DNA from: Thiopontia sp964551545
GTDB lineage: Bacteria; Pseudomonadota; Gammaproteobacteria; GCF-002020875
DNA: 51,890 nucleotides
Direction: 5' to 3'
Assembly: GCA_964551545.1 (NCBI GenBank)
Contig: CAZKCT010000009.1
Location: 1-51,890 of the forward strand
The position numbers were made by a program, and so were the translations under genes. Under the pieces are notes generated by a model. It was given only the letters and a program-made list of their open reading frames with translations. It did not search any database and was not told where the DNA came from. Of this stretch, positions 1 through 8,362 are shown in pieces; positions within the stretch are counted from its first letter, which is position 1; every line of letters begins with the position of its first letter.

Positions 1-131
1 ATATCATAGCAAAACAGTAGGGATTATTCGACATTCACAATGGGGCACTTCTAACCACAGCGGGATGATTTTATGGCATGATCCATTCAACTGGTGACAC
101 GTTGATTGCGCAGGACCTAGGGGGAGGAACA

Positions 132-497
132 ATGTCACATAAAATTCTGATCATTGATGATGATGCGGTCATCCGCCTGGTCGTCAAACGCAGCCTCAAC
201 AAGATGGGGTATGACATTGAGGTCGCCAAAGACGGGGAAGAGGGGTGGGAGAAGATCTCTCAGGAAAAACCCGATCTGGTGATTACCGACCTGATGATGC
301 CGAAGCTGGGCGGCCTCGACCTTCTCAAGCGAATCCGCCTCGATCCGGCAACCAAAGAGCTTCCTGTGCTCTGCATTACCGGCGATGAAGAGGGCAACAC
401 CAAACAGCGCGCCATCTCTCTCGGTGCCACCGGGTGGATCCAGAAACCATTCCACCCAGAGACCTGGGGAGCTACTCTGAAAAAGCTTCTGAAATAA
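132..497 (+). CDS. Stand-alone response regulator receiver protein (CheY-like)
   Basis: This 121-residue protein is a single receiver domain with no output domain. It should accept phosphate from a histidine kinase and signal by protein contact. Visible receiver landmarks are the acidic pocket D9-D11 after the first strand (ILIIDDD), the phosphoacceptor D53 in VITDLMMP, T83 in CIT, and K105 in QKP. The ATG at 132 is preferred over an in-frame ATG at 78 because a strong purine-rich site (GGGGAGGA, 121-128) lies just before it and the receiver fold starts directly afterwards. No kinase gene is adjacent. It converges with ilvA, leaving only about a dozen bases between the stop codons. Confidence 0.9.
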   Translation: MSHKILIIDDDAVIRLVVKRSLNKMGYDIEVAKDGEEGWEKISQEKPDLVITDLMMPKLGGLDLLKRIRLDPATKELPVLCITGDEEGNTKQRAISLGATGWIQKPFHPETWGATLKKLLK

Positions 498-509
498 TCG
501 AGAAAAGCC

Positions 510-2021
510 TCAGCTCAGGAATAATTTATAGACCGGATTATCGGTCTCTTCCTGATAGTGGTACCCAAGGTCATCTAAAAACTGTTGAAACTGCCCCCGC
601 TCATTCTGCGGCACCTGAATCCCACACAGCACTCGTCCGTAGGCTGCTCCGTGGTTCCGATAATGGAACAAGCTGATATTCCAGTTACGCCCCAACCGAG
701 TCAAAAACTGTAACAGCGCGCCGGGCCGCTCTGGAAAACGAAAGCGGTAGAGAATCTCATCCTCCACCCCCTGCTGATGACCGCCAACCATATAGCGAAC
801 ATGAACCTTGGCAACCTCGTTGTCCGATAGGTCCTCTACAGGATAGCCCTTATCGGTTAACCGCTGCACTAGTTCAGCCCGCTCCTCGCCACCGCCCAGC
901 TGGATTCCAACGAAAATATGGGCGTCACGCTTATCCGCAAAGCGGTAGTTGAATTCGGTAATTTGTCGCTTCCCAAGTAGCCGACAAAACTTTTTGAAAC
1001 TACCGGGGCGCTCTGGAATGGTGACACCCAGCACCGCCTCCTTACGTTCTCCCAGCTCTGCCCGTTCTGCAACATGTCGCAGTCGGTCAAAATTGATATT
1101 GGCACCACTATCGACCGCAATCAGGGTCTGTCCTTCAATTCCACGTTGCTCGGCATACTTCTTCAACCCCGCAATCGAGAGCGCACCTGCTGGCTCTGCA
1201 ATCGAACGAGTATCATCAAACAGATCCTTGATCGCCGCACAGATCTCATCCGAGCTGACCAGCACCACCTCATCAACCAGCTGCTTGCAAAGCCGATAAG
1301 TCTCCTTGCCAATCTGTTTCACTGCAACCCCATCAGCAAAAATACCTACCTGTTTCAGCACCACCCGGCGCCGTTTCTCCAGCGCGGTATACAGTGTTGG
1401 AGCATCCTCCGGCTCAACCCCAATCACCCGGATCTCTGGATAGAGGTACTTGATATAGGCCGCCATTCCGGCAATCAGCCCACCACCACCGACCGGGATG
1501 AAGATCGCATCAATCTTGCCCGAGTGCTGCCGCAGAATTTCCATCGCAATGGTCCCCTGACCAGCAATGACCTCAGGATCATCATAGGGATGCACCAGCG
1601 TTAACCCCTGTTTCTCAGAGAGCGCCTGAGCATGACGATAGGCATCGTCATAGGCATCTCCAATCAGCACCGCTTTCGCCCCATACTTGCGCACTGACTG
1701 CACCTTGATCTCTGGCGTGGTCTTCGGCATCACAATCGTTGCCTTCACCCCCATCTGCCGCGCGGAGAGCGCCACCCCTTGCGCATGGTTTCCAGCCGAA
1801 GCGGCAATCACTCCCCGATCTAACTCCTCTCGGCTCAAGCTCGCCATTTTGTTGTAGGCCCCACGCAACTTGAAGGAGTGCACCGGCTGCAGATCCTCCC
1901 GCTTCACCAGCACCCGGTTATTCAGGCGCTCTGATAACCCTCGCGCCTCTTCCAGCGGAGTCTCATGCGCCACATCATAGACACGCGCCTTGAGGATTTT
2001 TTCAATGTATTTTTTTGGCAT
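510..2021 (-). CDS. ilvA: Threonine ammonia-lyase, biosynthetic
   Basis: IlvA is the PLP-dependent enzyme that converts threonine to 2-oxobutanoate and ammonia, the first committed step to isoleucine. The 503-residue length and layout match the biosynthetic form: an N-terminal catalytic domain with the PLP lysine K51 in SFKLRGAYN and a glycine-rich phosphate loop (PVGGGGLIAG), then two ACT-like regulatory domains, each beginning with a PERPG motif. The two regulatory repeats imply isoleucine/valine allostery. The ATG at 2021 is chosen because the family begins near it; the open frame upstream (to 2207) crosses rpiA and carries no family sequence. The start has no clear Shine-Dalgarno sequence, and a TATACT hexamer lies 7 bases upstream (see the 2029-2036 entry). 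Confidence 0.95.
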   Translation of the reverse strand: MPKKYIEKILKARVYDVAHETPLEEARGLSERLNNRVLVKREDLQPVHSFKLRGAYNKMASLSREELDRGVIAASAGNHAQGVALSARQMGVKATIVMPKTTPEIKVQSVRKYGAKAVLIGDAYDDAYRHAQALSEKQGLTLVHPYDDPEVIAGQGTIAMEILRQHSGKIDAIFIPVGGGGLIAGMAAYIKYLYPEIRVIGVEPEDAPTLYTALEKRRRVVLKQVGIFADGVAVKQIGKETYRLCKQLVDEVVLVSSDEICAAIKDLFDDTRSIAEPAGALSIAGLKKYAEQRGIEGQTLIAVDSGANINFDRLRHVAERAELGERKEAVLGVTIPERPGSFKKFCRLLGKRQITEFNYRFADKRDAHIFVGIQLGGGEERAELVQRLTDKGYPVEDLSDNEVAKVHVRYMVGGHQQGVEDEILYRFRFPERPGALLQFLTRLGRNWNISLFHYRNHGAAYGRVLCGIQVPQNERGQFQQFLDDLGYHYQEETDNPVYKLFLS

Positions 2022-2028
2022 GTCGACA

Positions 2029-2036
2029 AGTATACT
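2029..2036. promoter_or_regulatory. Palindromic -10-like element between ilvA and rpiA
   Basis: The sequence AGTATACT is self-complementary, so both strands read TATACT here (plus strand 2031-2036, minus strand 2034-2029). On the minus strand the hexamer is 7 bases from the ilvA ATG. On the plus strand it is 36 bases from the rpiA ATG, which has its own GGGAGAAG ribosome site. No convincing -35 hexamer is visible on either side. It is therefore a candidate shared -10 for divergent transcription, not a demonstrated promoter. Confidence 0.4.
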
Positions 2037-2072
2037 TAGGAAAAAAGGACTGAAAACAGGGAGAAGAAAAAA

Positions 2073-2735
2073 ATGACTCAGGACGAGATGAAAAAAGCGG
2101 TTGCCGAGGCGGCACTTCAACATGTGGTTCCCGGTGAGATCATCGGTGTCGGAACAGGCTCTACCGCCAACTTCTTTATCGATGCATTGGCCTCCATCAA
2201 GAGCCAAGTCAAAGGGGCTGTTGCCAGCTCAGAGGCCACCGCTGAACGCCTGCGCAGCCACGGTATCGAGGTGATGGACCTCAACAGCGTCAGCAGCATG
2301 TCCATCTACGTGGATGGTGCAGACGAATCCAACAACCAGCTCCACCTCATTAAAGGGGGCGGTGGCGCACTCACCCGTGAAAAGATCGTTGCCGCAGTCG
2401 CCAACAAATTCATCTGTATTGCCGATGAGAGCAAACTGGTTGATGTGATGGGTGACTTTCCCCTGCCGGTAGAGGTGATTCCAATGGCACAGAGCTACGT
2501 GGCCCGTGAGATCATCAAACAGATTGGTGGACAACCTGTCCTGCGTGAAGGATTCACCACAGACAATGGCAACGTGATTCTTGATGTGCGCAATCTGAAG
2601 ATTGTCGAACCCGCCAAGACTGAACAGATCCTCAACAACATTGTGGGCGTGGTCACCAATGGTCTCTTTGCAATGCGCCCCGCCGACACACTGCTGCTGG
2701 GAACCCCCAATGGCGTCCGCACCATCCAACCATAA
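2073..2735 (+). CDS. rpiA: Ribose-5-phosphate isomerase A
   Basis: RpiA interconverts ribose 5-phosphate and ribulose 5-phosphate in the pentose phosphate pathway and the Calvin cycle; it is cytosolic. The 220-residue length is normal. Signature segments are GVGTGSTA near residue 25, the YVDGADE motif with D81 and D84, and KGGGGALTREK with K94 and the general base E103. The ATG at 2073 follows GGGAGAAG at 2059-2066. The gene is divergent from ilvA and ends in a strong intrinsic terminator 28 bases downstream, so it is probably monocistronic. ilvA and rpiA are neighbours in many gammaproteobacteria. Confidence 0.96.
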   Translation: MTQDEMKKAVAEAALQHVVPGEIIGVGTGSTANFFIDALASIKSQVKGAVASSEATAERLRSHGIEVMDLNSVSSMSIYVDGADESNNQLHLIKGGGGALTREKIVAAVANKFICIADESKLVDVMGDFPLPVEVIPMAQSYVAREIIKQIGGQPVLREGFTTDNGNVILDVRNLKIVEPAKTEQILNNIVGVVTNGLFAMRPADTLLLGTPNGVRTIQP

Positions 2736-2762
2736 TCGAGATCACTCTCAATCAATTTCCAA

Positions 2763-2787
2763 GGCCCGCATCTGCGGGCCTTTTTTT
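2763..2787 (+). terminator. Intrinsic terminator of rpiA
   Basis: An 8-bp perfect GC-rich stem (GGCCCGCA / TGCGGGCC, loop TC plus closing bases) is followed at once by seven T residues. It sits 28 bases after the rpiA stop and before the hsp20 promoter, so it separates the two transcription units. Confidence 0.9.
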
Positions 2788-2831
2788 ACCCTACACCAGC
2801 CAATTAAACAGCTATCTTATTGATCCTTCTC

Positions 2832-2859
2832 TTGAATCAGACGCACAATTTCCTACAAT
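2832..2859 (+). promoter_or_regulatory. Promoter of the small heat shock gene
   Basis: TTGAAT (2832-2837) and TACAAT (2854-2859) are separated by 16 bases, a good sigma-70-type match. The predicted start is near 2866, about 38 bases before the ATG. The same bases can be read as a heat-shock-sigma-like pair, CTTGAA (2831) and CCTACAAT (2852) with a 15-base spacer. The second box departs from the CCCCAT consensus, so the heat-shock reading is the weaker one. Confidence 0.55.
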
Positions 2860-2903
2860 CAGAGTGAAAGCGGCGTGCTTTCATTGCAACCAGGAGGTGT
2901 ATC

Positions 2904-3344
2904 ATGAGAGAGATCAGAACGGTACCCAACAGCCTCTTCACACATGATCTGTTTGATGAGCTGTTTCATGGATTCCTCCGCCCTCAACCCAGGGAGGAGA
3001 AATCTGTTTCCAACCTGCTGATTCCACTAGCAGACATCGTAGAGACCGAGTTTGCCTACAGTGTTCGAATCGAGCTCCCGGGCCTCAAGAAAGATGATAT
3101 CAACATCAACTTCAGCGAAGGCGTCCTCACTATCTCAGGAGAGAGTCGCACCGAGCATGAAGAAGAGGGTGAAGTCATCCATCAGGAGCGGTCCCACAGA
3201 AGCTACCGTCGAACCATGCGGGTTCCTCGCCAGGTCGACATTGAGAACATCCATGCGGAGTTTATCGATGGATTGCTCGAAGTGGTTCTGCCCAAGATGA
3301 AGAGCGAGGAGACACCCAACCAGGTGGAAATTCAGGTCGCCTGA
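2904..3344 (+). CDS. Small heat shock protein, Hsp20 / alpha-crystallin family
   Basis: This is an ATP-independent cytosolic holdase that binds unfolding proteins. The 146-residue chain has a short variable N-terminus (about 1-40), an alpha-crystallin domain (about 42-135) with the LPGLKKDDI and GVLTISGE segments typical of the family, and a short tail. The tail contains an I-X-V pattern (EIQVA) of the kind that links dimers into oligomers. The AGGAGGT site at 2892-2898 is strong. The gene lies alone between the rpiA terminator and the convergent oxidoreductase gene. The family is certain; assignment to IbpA or another class is not. Confidence 0.93.
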   Translation: MREIRTVPNSLFTHDLFDELFHGFLRPQPREEKSVSNLLIPLADIVETEFAYSVRIELPGLKKDDININFSEGVLTISGESRTEHEEEGEVIHQERSHRSYRRTMRVPRQVDIENIHAEFIDGLLEVVLPKMKSEETPNQVEIQVA

Positions 3345-3366
3345 GACCACTAGCAATGGTCTATAT

Positions 3367-3396
3367 CCCCGGCAACACAGAGTGTGACTGCCGGGG
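3367..3396. terminator. Stem-loop between convergent genes
   Basis: CCCCGGCA pairs with TGCCGGGG over 8 bp, and the loop holds an inner ACAC / GTGT helix. It lies between the hsp20 stop and the stop of the converging oxidoreductase gene. No T-run follows on either strand, so it may be an mRNA 3'-end stabilising structure and not a true intrinsic terminator. Confidence 0.4.
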
Positions 3397-3419
3397 CAGC
3401 TGCTCCTTCGTCACACGAA

Positions 3420-6400
3420 CTACAACAGCACCTGCTCCATACCCCCCTGCTCTACCGTCTGCAGGAATTTGGTCTGCCAGCGCTCGCCATGGAGTTGTTT
3501 CGCCATCTCCACCACCAGATAATCGACCTCCAACCCAGTCCCCTGCTGGTAGCGCATCAGCCCCTGCTGACAAGATGGGCAAGAGGTGAGGATCTTCTTC
3601 GCGCCCTGCAGCTCAGCCTGGTTTCTCTTCAACTCCTGCTCCTTACGGAACTTCACCTGAGTGGCGATATCAGGACGGGTCACCGCAAAAGTACCTGATT
3701 CCCCACAACAACGATCCGAGAGCCCAACCTCCGCGCCAGTCAGCGTAGTTGCCACCTGCTGAGGTGTATAACGCTTCATCGGCGAGTGACAGGGGTCATG
3801 GAAGAGATACTGTTCATCTCCTGTCCCCTCCAGCTTTACCCCCTTCTCCAGCAAGTATTCATGGATGTCGAGTAGGCGACAGTTCGGGAAGATCTGCTCA
3901 AACTCATACTGCATCAACTGATCCATACAGGTCCCACAGGAGACCAGCACCGTTTTGATGTCGAGGTAATTGAGGGTATTGGCAATGCGATGGAAGAGAA
4001 TCCGATTTCCCATCGAGATCTGATTGCTCTTCTCCTCTTCGCCCACGGCACGCTGTGGGTAACCGCAACAGAGGTATCCCGGAGGAAGCACGGTCTGTAC
4101 ATCCAGATCATAGAGCATATTGAGCGTTGCCAACTCAACCTGACCAAACAGTCGCTCAGAACCGCAGCCAGGGAAGTAGAAGAGTGCCTCCGACTCCACC
4201 GTTGTGGTTTGCGGATTACGCAGCACTGGGATAAATCGGCTGTCTTCAATCCCCAACTGGGCACGCGGACTCTGTTGCGCCATCCCTCCCGGCATCGGGC
4301 GATGAAAGAACTGCACTATCTGCCCCTTCAGCTCCGGTTTCCCAGTGGTGGCCACTGGCCGCTTCTGACGCTTCAACAGCCCTGCACGGCGCATCAACTG
4401 ATGCCCGAACCGCTGCAGTGCATAACTCCAGGTCACCATGCCAGTGCGCATGATGCGAATCAATCGTGGATCAGTCACATTAAGAAACTGCATCGCCAGC
4501 CACCCTGCCGGCTTGGTCCAGCGCTTCCTCTTTTTCTTGAGGATGCTCCGCATCAGCACAGTCACATCCCCAAAGTCGATATTGACCGGACAGGGCGTGA
4601 CACATCGGTGACAGACCGTACAGTGGTCAGCAACATCATTCATCTCTTCGAAGTGACGCAGTGAGATACCTCGACGCGTCTGCTCTTCATAGAGCACCGC
4701 CTCAATCATCAGACCGGTTGCAAGAATCTTGTTGCGCGGCGAGTAGAGCAGGTTGGCCGCAGGGATATGGGTGGTACAGACCGGTTTGCATTTACCGCAA
4801 CGTAGACAGTCCTTGACCATGTGATTCAGTTCACCAAGGTCATTGGCCTCAAGAATCAGCGCCTCCTGCGCCAGCAGCTGCAGCGACGGAGTATAAGCAT
4901 TCTCTAGCCCGGAGCCCGCCATCAACTTGCCACGATTAAAGTACCCCTCTGGGTCAACCTCCAGCTTGTAGCGACTGAAGGCCTCAACATCCTCCTGCCC
5001 CAGATAGTGAATCTTGGTCAACCCAATGCCATGTTCTCCAGAGATGACCCCCCCCAGCTCCTGCGCCAGCGCCATGATGCGGTCGACCACCCGATCCGCC
5101 TCCTGCAGCATCGCATAATTGTTGGAGTGGACCGGAATATTGGTGTGCACATTGCCATCCCCGGCGTGCATGTGGGTGGCTACAAAGAGGCGTCGATTCT
5201 TCACTACGGCATGAAGCTCAGCCATTGCACTGCGCAACGGTTCCAGCGCCTCACCGGAGAAGATCTCCCGCAGTGGGCCTGAGAGTTCCCGCTTCCAGGA
5301 AACCTGCAGCTTGCGCTGTTGCAACAGACGAAAAACCGTACTCTCTGGATCAAGCCCCTCCTCTACCTGATCCTCCACTCGATCATAAGGAACATCCAGC
5401 TGATCGAGCAGACGCTGCCAACGCGCCTCCACCTGTGCCAGCAACTCAACTGCCGTCGATCGCTTGGTCAACAGGATCTGCTGTTGCTCACTACTATCCA
5501 CCAGCCGTTCCAATCGCTCCTGGTTCCCGAGCTGCCGCTCGATCAGCGCCCTCAACTCAATCAATCCCTCCAACTTATTCTGGATCGACTGTTCAATATT
5601 GATTCGCTCGATGCCATCTCCGTAATCAGCCAGTCGATCGAGTGGAATCACCACATCTTCGTTGATCTTGAAAGCGTTGGTATGGGCAGCAATTGCGGCA
5701 GTACGGGAGCGGTCGGCCCAGAATGATTTACGCGCCTCAGGGCTGACCGCAACAAACCCCTCTGCACCACGCTGCTTGGCAGCATCGACAACTCGTGCCA
5801 CTGCAGCCTCCAGCGATGCCTCGTCCTCTCCACCAATATCAGCCAGCAAAACCATCTTCGGCAGGTCTGCTCGCGCCGCCTTGGTGCTGTACTTCACTGC
5901 ACGCACATAACGCTCATCCAGATGCTCCAGCCCGGAAAGGTCCACCCCCTCCGCCTGTCGAATGATCTCGATGGTCTCCTCGATCGCTGGCACCGCGCGG
6001 TGCAGATCTGGATCAAAAAATTCCAGACAGACCGTTTGGGTCAGCGCAGAGGCGCGGTGCAACAGGAAAACAGCCGAGGTGATGAGTCCGTCACACCCCT
6101 CTTTTTGTGCACCAGGCAGCCCGGCAAGAAATTTATTGGTGACATCTTTACCCAGTCCGGGGCGACGCATCTGCTCTGCAGGGATCTGCAGCTGTAGTGG
6201 CTCTCCTTTTGCGCTCTTACCATCCTTCTCATAGTACTGAACCTCAAACTCAGCAAACGGATGATCGTGCAGTTTTCCCAGATTATGATTAACGCGCGTC
6301 ACCTCCAACCACTCTGCCTGCGGGGTCACCATCCGCCAGGAGACCAGATTATCGAGCGTGGTTCCCCAACGAACCGCCTTCTTGCCCCCAGCATTCATGG

Positions 6401-7247
6401 CGATATTGCCACCAATGGTCGAGGCGTGCTGTGAGGTAGGGTCTACCGCGAAAGTGAGTCCTGCAGCGGTGGCCGCCTCACTGACCCGAAAGGTCACCAC
6501 ACCCGACTCCACAGCAATGGTAGAGACCGATTCGGAAACCCCTGGAATGGTGCGCTGAACAATGGGACTAAGCCGCTCCAGCCGCTCAATGTTAATGACC
6601 ACACTATCCGCCTCTAGCGGCACCGCGCTTCCGGTATAACCGGTTCCTCCACCACGTGGGATGATGGTCAATCCGAGGCTGATACAGACCTCGACAATAT
6701 CGCGTACCTCCTGCTCCGTATCGGGCGTCACCACCACAAAGGGGAATTCAACACGCCAGTCGGAGGCATCAGTGGCATGAGAGACCCGCGCCAACCCATC
6801 AAACTGGATGTTGTCCTTACGAGTGACGCGCGCCAATGCGCGCTGGGTCTTCTTGCGGAAGCGTGCCTGACAGCCAATCCAGGAGTGGAAATCCTCCACC
6901 GCCTCGCGTGCACGCTCCACCAGCTGCAGCGCCAGAACATTTCCATCGGCTCGCGCCTCAATCTGATCAAGGCGATGGATCAACGCCTGAATCAAGGCAT
7001 CACGTCGTCCGCTGTTATCAACCAGATCATCCTGAATATAGGGGTTACGGCGAACCACCCAGATATCCCCCAGCACCTCAAATAACATTCGTGCTGATCG
7101 CCCAGTCTGGCGTTTCCCACGCAGCTGATTGAGCACTTCCCACATCTCTTCACCGAGGAAGCGGATCACAATCTCGCGGTCGGAAAAGGAGGTGTAGTTG
7201 TACGGAATCTCGCGGATTCTTGGTTGGTCTGGGGCAGAGTGACTCAT
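3420..7247 (-). CDS. Fused FAD-linked 2-hydroxyacid oxidoreductase with DUF3683-type N-terminus and Fe-S/CCG module
   Basis: This 1275-residue protein joins parts that are usually separate subunits (GlcD/Dld-like plus GlcF/GlpC-like). The first 170 residues, beginning REIPYNYTSFSD, match the DUF3683 N-terminus. Next comes a PCMH-type FAD-binding domain (IIPRGGGTGYTGSAVPLE, near residue 200) and its C-terminal oxidase half. Around residues 830-920 are two 4Fe-4S clusters (CLRCGKCKPVC and CTVCHRCVTPCP). Two CCG cysteine-rich domains end the chain (FPGCGS...LCCGYP and DPCHS...CCGESG). It probably oxidises D-lactate or a similar 2-hydroxyacid and passes electrons towards quinone. The start lacks a clear ribosome site. 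A terminator and a strong promoter lie upstream at 7322-7477. Confidence 0.85.
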   Translation of the reverse strand: MSHSAPDQPRIREIPYNYTSFSDREIVIRFLGEEMWEVLNQLRGKRQTGRSARMLFEVLGDIWVVRRNPYIQDDLVDNSGRRDALIQALIHRLDQIEARADGNVLALQLVERAREAVEDFHSWIGCQARFRKKTQRALARVTRKDNIQFDGLARVSHATDASDWRVEFPFVVVTPDTEQEVRDIVEVCISLGLTIIPRGGGTGYTGSAVPLEADSVVINIERLERLSPIVQRTIPGVSESVSTIAVESGVVTFRVSEAATAAGLTFAVDPTSQHASTIGGNIAMNAGGKKAVRWGTTLDNLVSWRMVTPQAEWLEVTRVNHNLGKLHDHPFAEFEVQYYEKDGKSAKGEPLQLQIPAEQMRRPGLGKDVTNKFLAGLPGAQKEGCDGLITSAVFLLHRASALTQTVCLEFFDPDLHRAVPAIEETIEIIRQAEGVDLSGLEHLDERYVRAVKYSTKAARADLPKMVLLADIGGEDEASLEAAVARVVDAAKQRGAEGFVAVSPEARKSFWADRSRTAAIAAHTNAFKINEDVVIPLDRLADYGDGIERINIEQSIQNKLEGLIELRALIERQLGNQERLERLVDSSEQQQILLTKRSTAVELLAQVEARWQRLLDQLDVPYDRVEDQVEEGLDPESTVFRLLQQRKLQVSWKRELSGPLREIFSGEALEPLRSAMAELHAVVKNRRLFVATHMHAGDGNVHTNIPVHSNNYAMLQEADRVVDRIMALAQELGGVISGEHGIGLTKIHYLGQEDVEAFSRYKLEVDPEGYFNRGKLMAGSGLENAYTPSLQLLAQEALILEANDLGELNHMVKDCLRCGKCKPVCTTHIPAANLLYSPRNKILATGLMIEAVLYEEQTRRGISLRHFEEMNDVADHCTVCHRCVTPCPVNIDFGDVTVLMRSILKKKRKRWTKPAGWLAMQFLNVTDPRLIRIMRTGMVTWSYALQRFGHQLMRRAGLLKRQKRPVATTGKPELKGQIVQFFHRPMPGGMAQQSPRAQLGIEDSRFIPVLRNPQTTTVESEALFYFPGCGSERLFGQVELATLNMLYDLDVQTVLPPGYLCCGYPQRAVGEEEKSNQISMGNRILFHRIANTLNYLDIKTVLVSCGTCMDQLMQYEFEQIFPNCRLLDIHEYLLEKGVKLEGTGDEQYLFHDPCHSPMKRYTPQQVATTLTGAEVGLSDRCCGESGTFAVTRPDIATQVKFRKEQELKRNQAELQGAKKILTSCPSCQQGLMRYQQGTGLEVDYLVVEMAKQLHGERWQTKFLQTVEQGGMEQVLL

Positions 7248-7318
7248 AAGGGTGCGAATGATACCTGAGCAGTGATGCCCCTATAAACCAATGAGCGAAA
7301 AAGAAGACCAATACCACC

Positions 7319-7441
7319 AATAAAAACGGCCTCTGGATCGTCTCCAGAAGCCGTAAATCAGCCCTTTGATGGTTATTATTATAAGTATCGTTTTATTTTT
7401 ATTATTGATGTCTTAGGTGTTACCACTCTCCTCCCATCAAT
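7319..7441 (-). ncRNA. Candidate small RNA or attenuated leader RNA
   Basis: A near-consensus promoter (7449-7477) and a U-tailed intrinsic terminator (7322-7354), both on the minus strand, delimit a transcript of about 120 bases with no convincing gene inside. The predicted 5' end carries UUGAUGG (7440-7434). This can pair with CAUCAA at 7410-7405 or, alternatively, with CCAUCAA at 7372-7366; the two pairings exclude each other. The first loop exposes a GGGAGGAG segment. A 15-codon reading frame (GTG near 7426, stop near 7380) follows that purine run, but the spacing is short. It could be an independent sRNA or a leader controlling the oxidoreductase gene, which starts 75 bases past the terminator. 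Confidence 0.5.
7322..7354 (-). terminator. Intrinsic terminator, minus strand
   Basis: On the minus strand ACGGCTTCTGGA pairs with TCCAGAGGCCGT (one mismatch in 12) around a 5-base loop, followed by TTTTT. The plus-strand side has no T-run, so the signal acts leftward. It can end both the btuC-btuD-btuF transcript, whose stop is 166 bases upstream, and the transcript from the promoter at 7449-7477. Confidence 0.8.
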
Positions 7442-7448
7442 GAGCGTG

Positions 7449-7477
7449 ACTATATAGACCCCAAAAACAGTTGTCAA
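7449..7477 (-). promoter_or_regulatory. Near-consensus sigma-70 promoter downstream of btuF
   Basis: Minus strand TTGACA (7477-7472, perfect -35) and TATAGT (7454-7449) are 17 bases apart, the best -35/-10 pair I see in the window. Predicted start is 7442 or 7441. It lies after the btuF stop and before the terminator at 7322-7354, so its product is either a short RNA or a leader read through into the oxidoreductase gene. Confidence 0.7.
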
Positions 7478-7519
7478 CTCGTTGTTTTATATATTATTCC
7501 ATCAGAATATCCTAATGTT

Positions 7520-8362
7520 TTAATCAGGATTCCTCGCACTTTTTGAACGCACCTCCTCCAGCGCCAGACAGAGCTGTTCCGCCCCCTCAACCAGGCGCGG
7601 GCCATGGCGCTGCAAAATATCCGGCGGCACGTGGTAGAGGTTGGCCGCAGCAACCGCCTGCAGTATCGAATAGCGTTTCCACTCATCCAGCCACTCCGGT
7701 CGTGAACCATCCATTCCGCTAGCGATAATCACTTGGGGGTTGCGCTGCAAGACTGCCTCAACACTGATCCGCGGAGAGAGCCCATCCAGATCCGCAAAGA
7801 CATTCTCTCCCCCACAAAGTGCAATCACATCACTGATCACCTGCGCACCATTGATGGTAATCAATGGCTGATTCCAGACCTGGTAGAAAACTGTCACAGG
7901 AGAGGCATCTGCATAGCGCGACCGTAGTCTCTCCAAACGCTGACGATAGACTTTCGCCCTTCGGTGCCCCTGCTCCGCATGGCCCGTCAACGTCCCAAAC
8001 TGTTCCATCAATACCGCAATATCCTCCAGCCGATGCGGCTCTGAGAGACGAACTGGCAATCCCAGCGCACGCAGTCGCTCTACTTCGACGGTGCTGTTGC
8101 CGCTCTCCCACCCCAAGATCAGATCGGGCTGAAGCTGGAGAATCGACTCCAGATCCAGTCGATTGTATCCCCCCACCTGCGGAATCCGGGTCGCCGCCTC
8201 CGGGTAGTTGCTGTAGTTCACCGTGCCGACAATCTGCTCTCCCGCCCCCACCTCGAAGAGGATCTCGGTAATATGGGGAGCAAGGCTGATAATGCGCTGG
8301 GCGGGCGTCTCCGCCTGCAACGGTAGCGCCCAAATCAATAATAGAAAAATCCGAATCAACAT
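7520..8362 (-). CDS. btuF: Periplasmic cobalamin-binding protein of ABC importer
   Basis: BtuF captures vitamin B12 in the periplasm and delivers it to BtuCD. The 280-residue chain opens with a signal peptide (hydrophobic residues 2-15, cleavage likely after QAE region near 18). The mature part has the BtuF pattern RIISLAPHITEILFEVGAG and VGGYNRLDLESILQLQPDLIL, a long central helix and a C-terminal lobe with the ISVEAVLQRNPQVII segment. It is the last gene of btuC-btuD-btuF; its start overlaps the btuD stop by 7 bases, indicating translational coupling. Siderophore-binding relatives share this fold, but the riboswitch-linked btuB and cob genes nearby support cobalamin. Confidence 0.88.
   Translation of the reverse strand: MLIRIFLLLIWALPLQAETPAQRIISLAPHITEILFEVGAGEQIVGTVNYSNYPEAATRIPQVGGYNRLDLESILQLQPDLILGWESGNSTVEVERLRALGLPVRLSEPHRLEDIAVLMEQFGTLTGHAEQGHRRAKVYRQRLERLRSRYADASPVTVFYQVWNQPLITINGAQVISDVIALCGGENVFADLDGLSPRISVEAVLQRNPQVIIASGMDGSRPEWLDEWKRYSILQAVAAANLYHVPPDILQRHGPRLVEGAEQLCLALEEVRSKSARNPD

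Noticed and set aside
95..110. Sigma-54-like sequence TGACACG-N4-TTGC before the response regulator
   Set aside because: The essential GG of the -24 element is GA here, and the implied start leaves a leader of only about 11 bases. One near-match is expected by chance.
3990..4664. Long open frames opposite the oxidoreductase, btu and cob genes
   Set aside because: They follow the codon pattern of the real gene on the other strand, lack ribosome sites and carry no family motifs.
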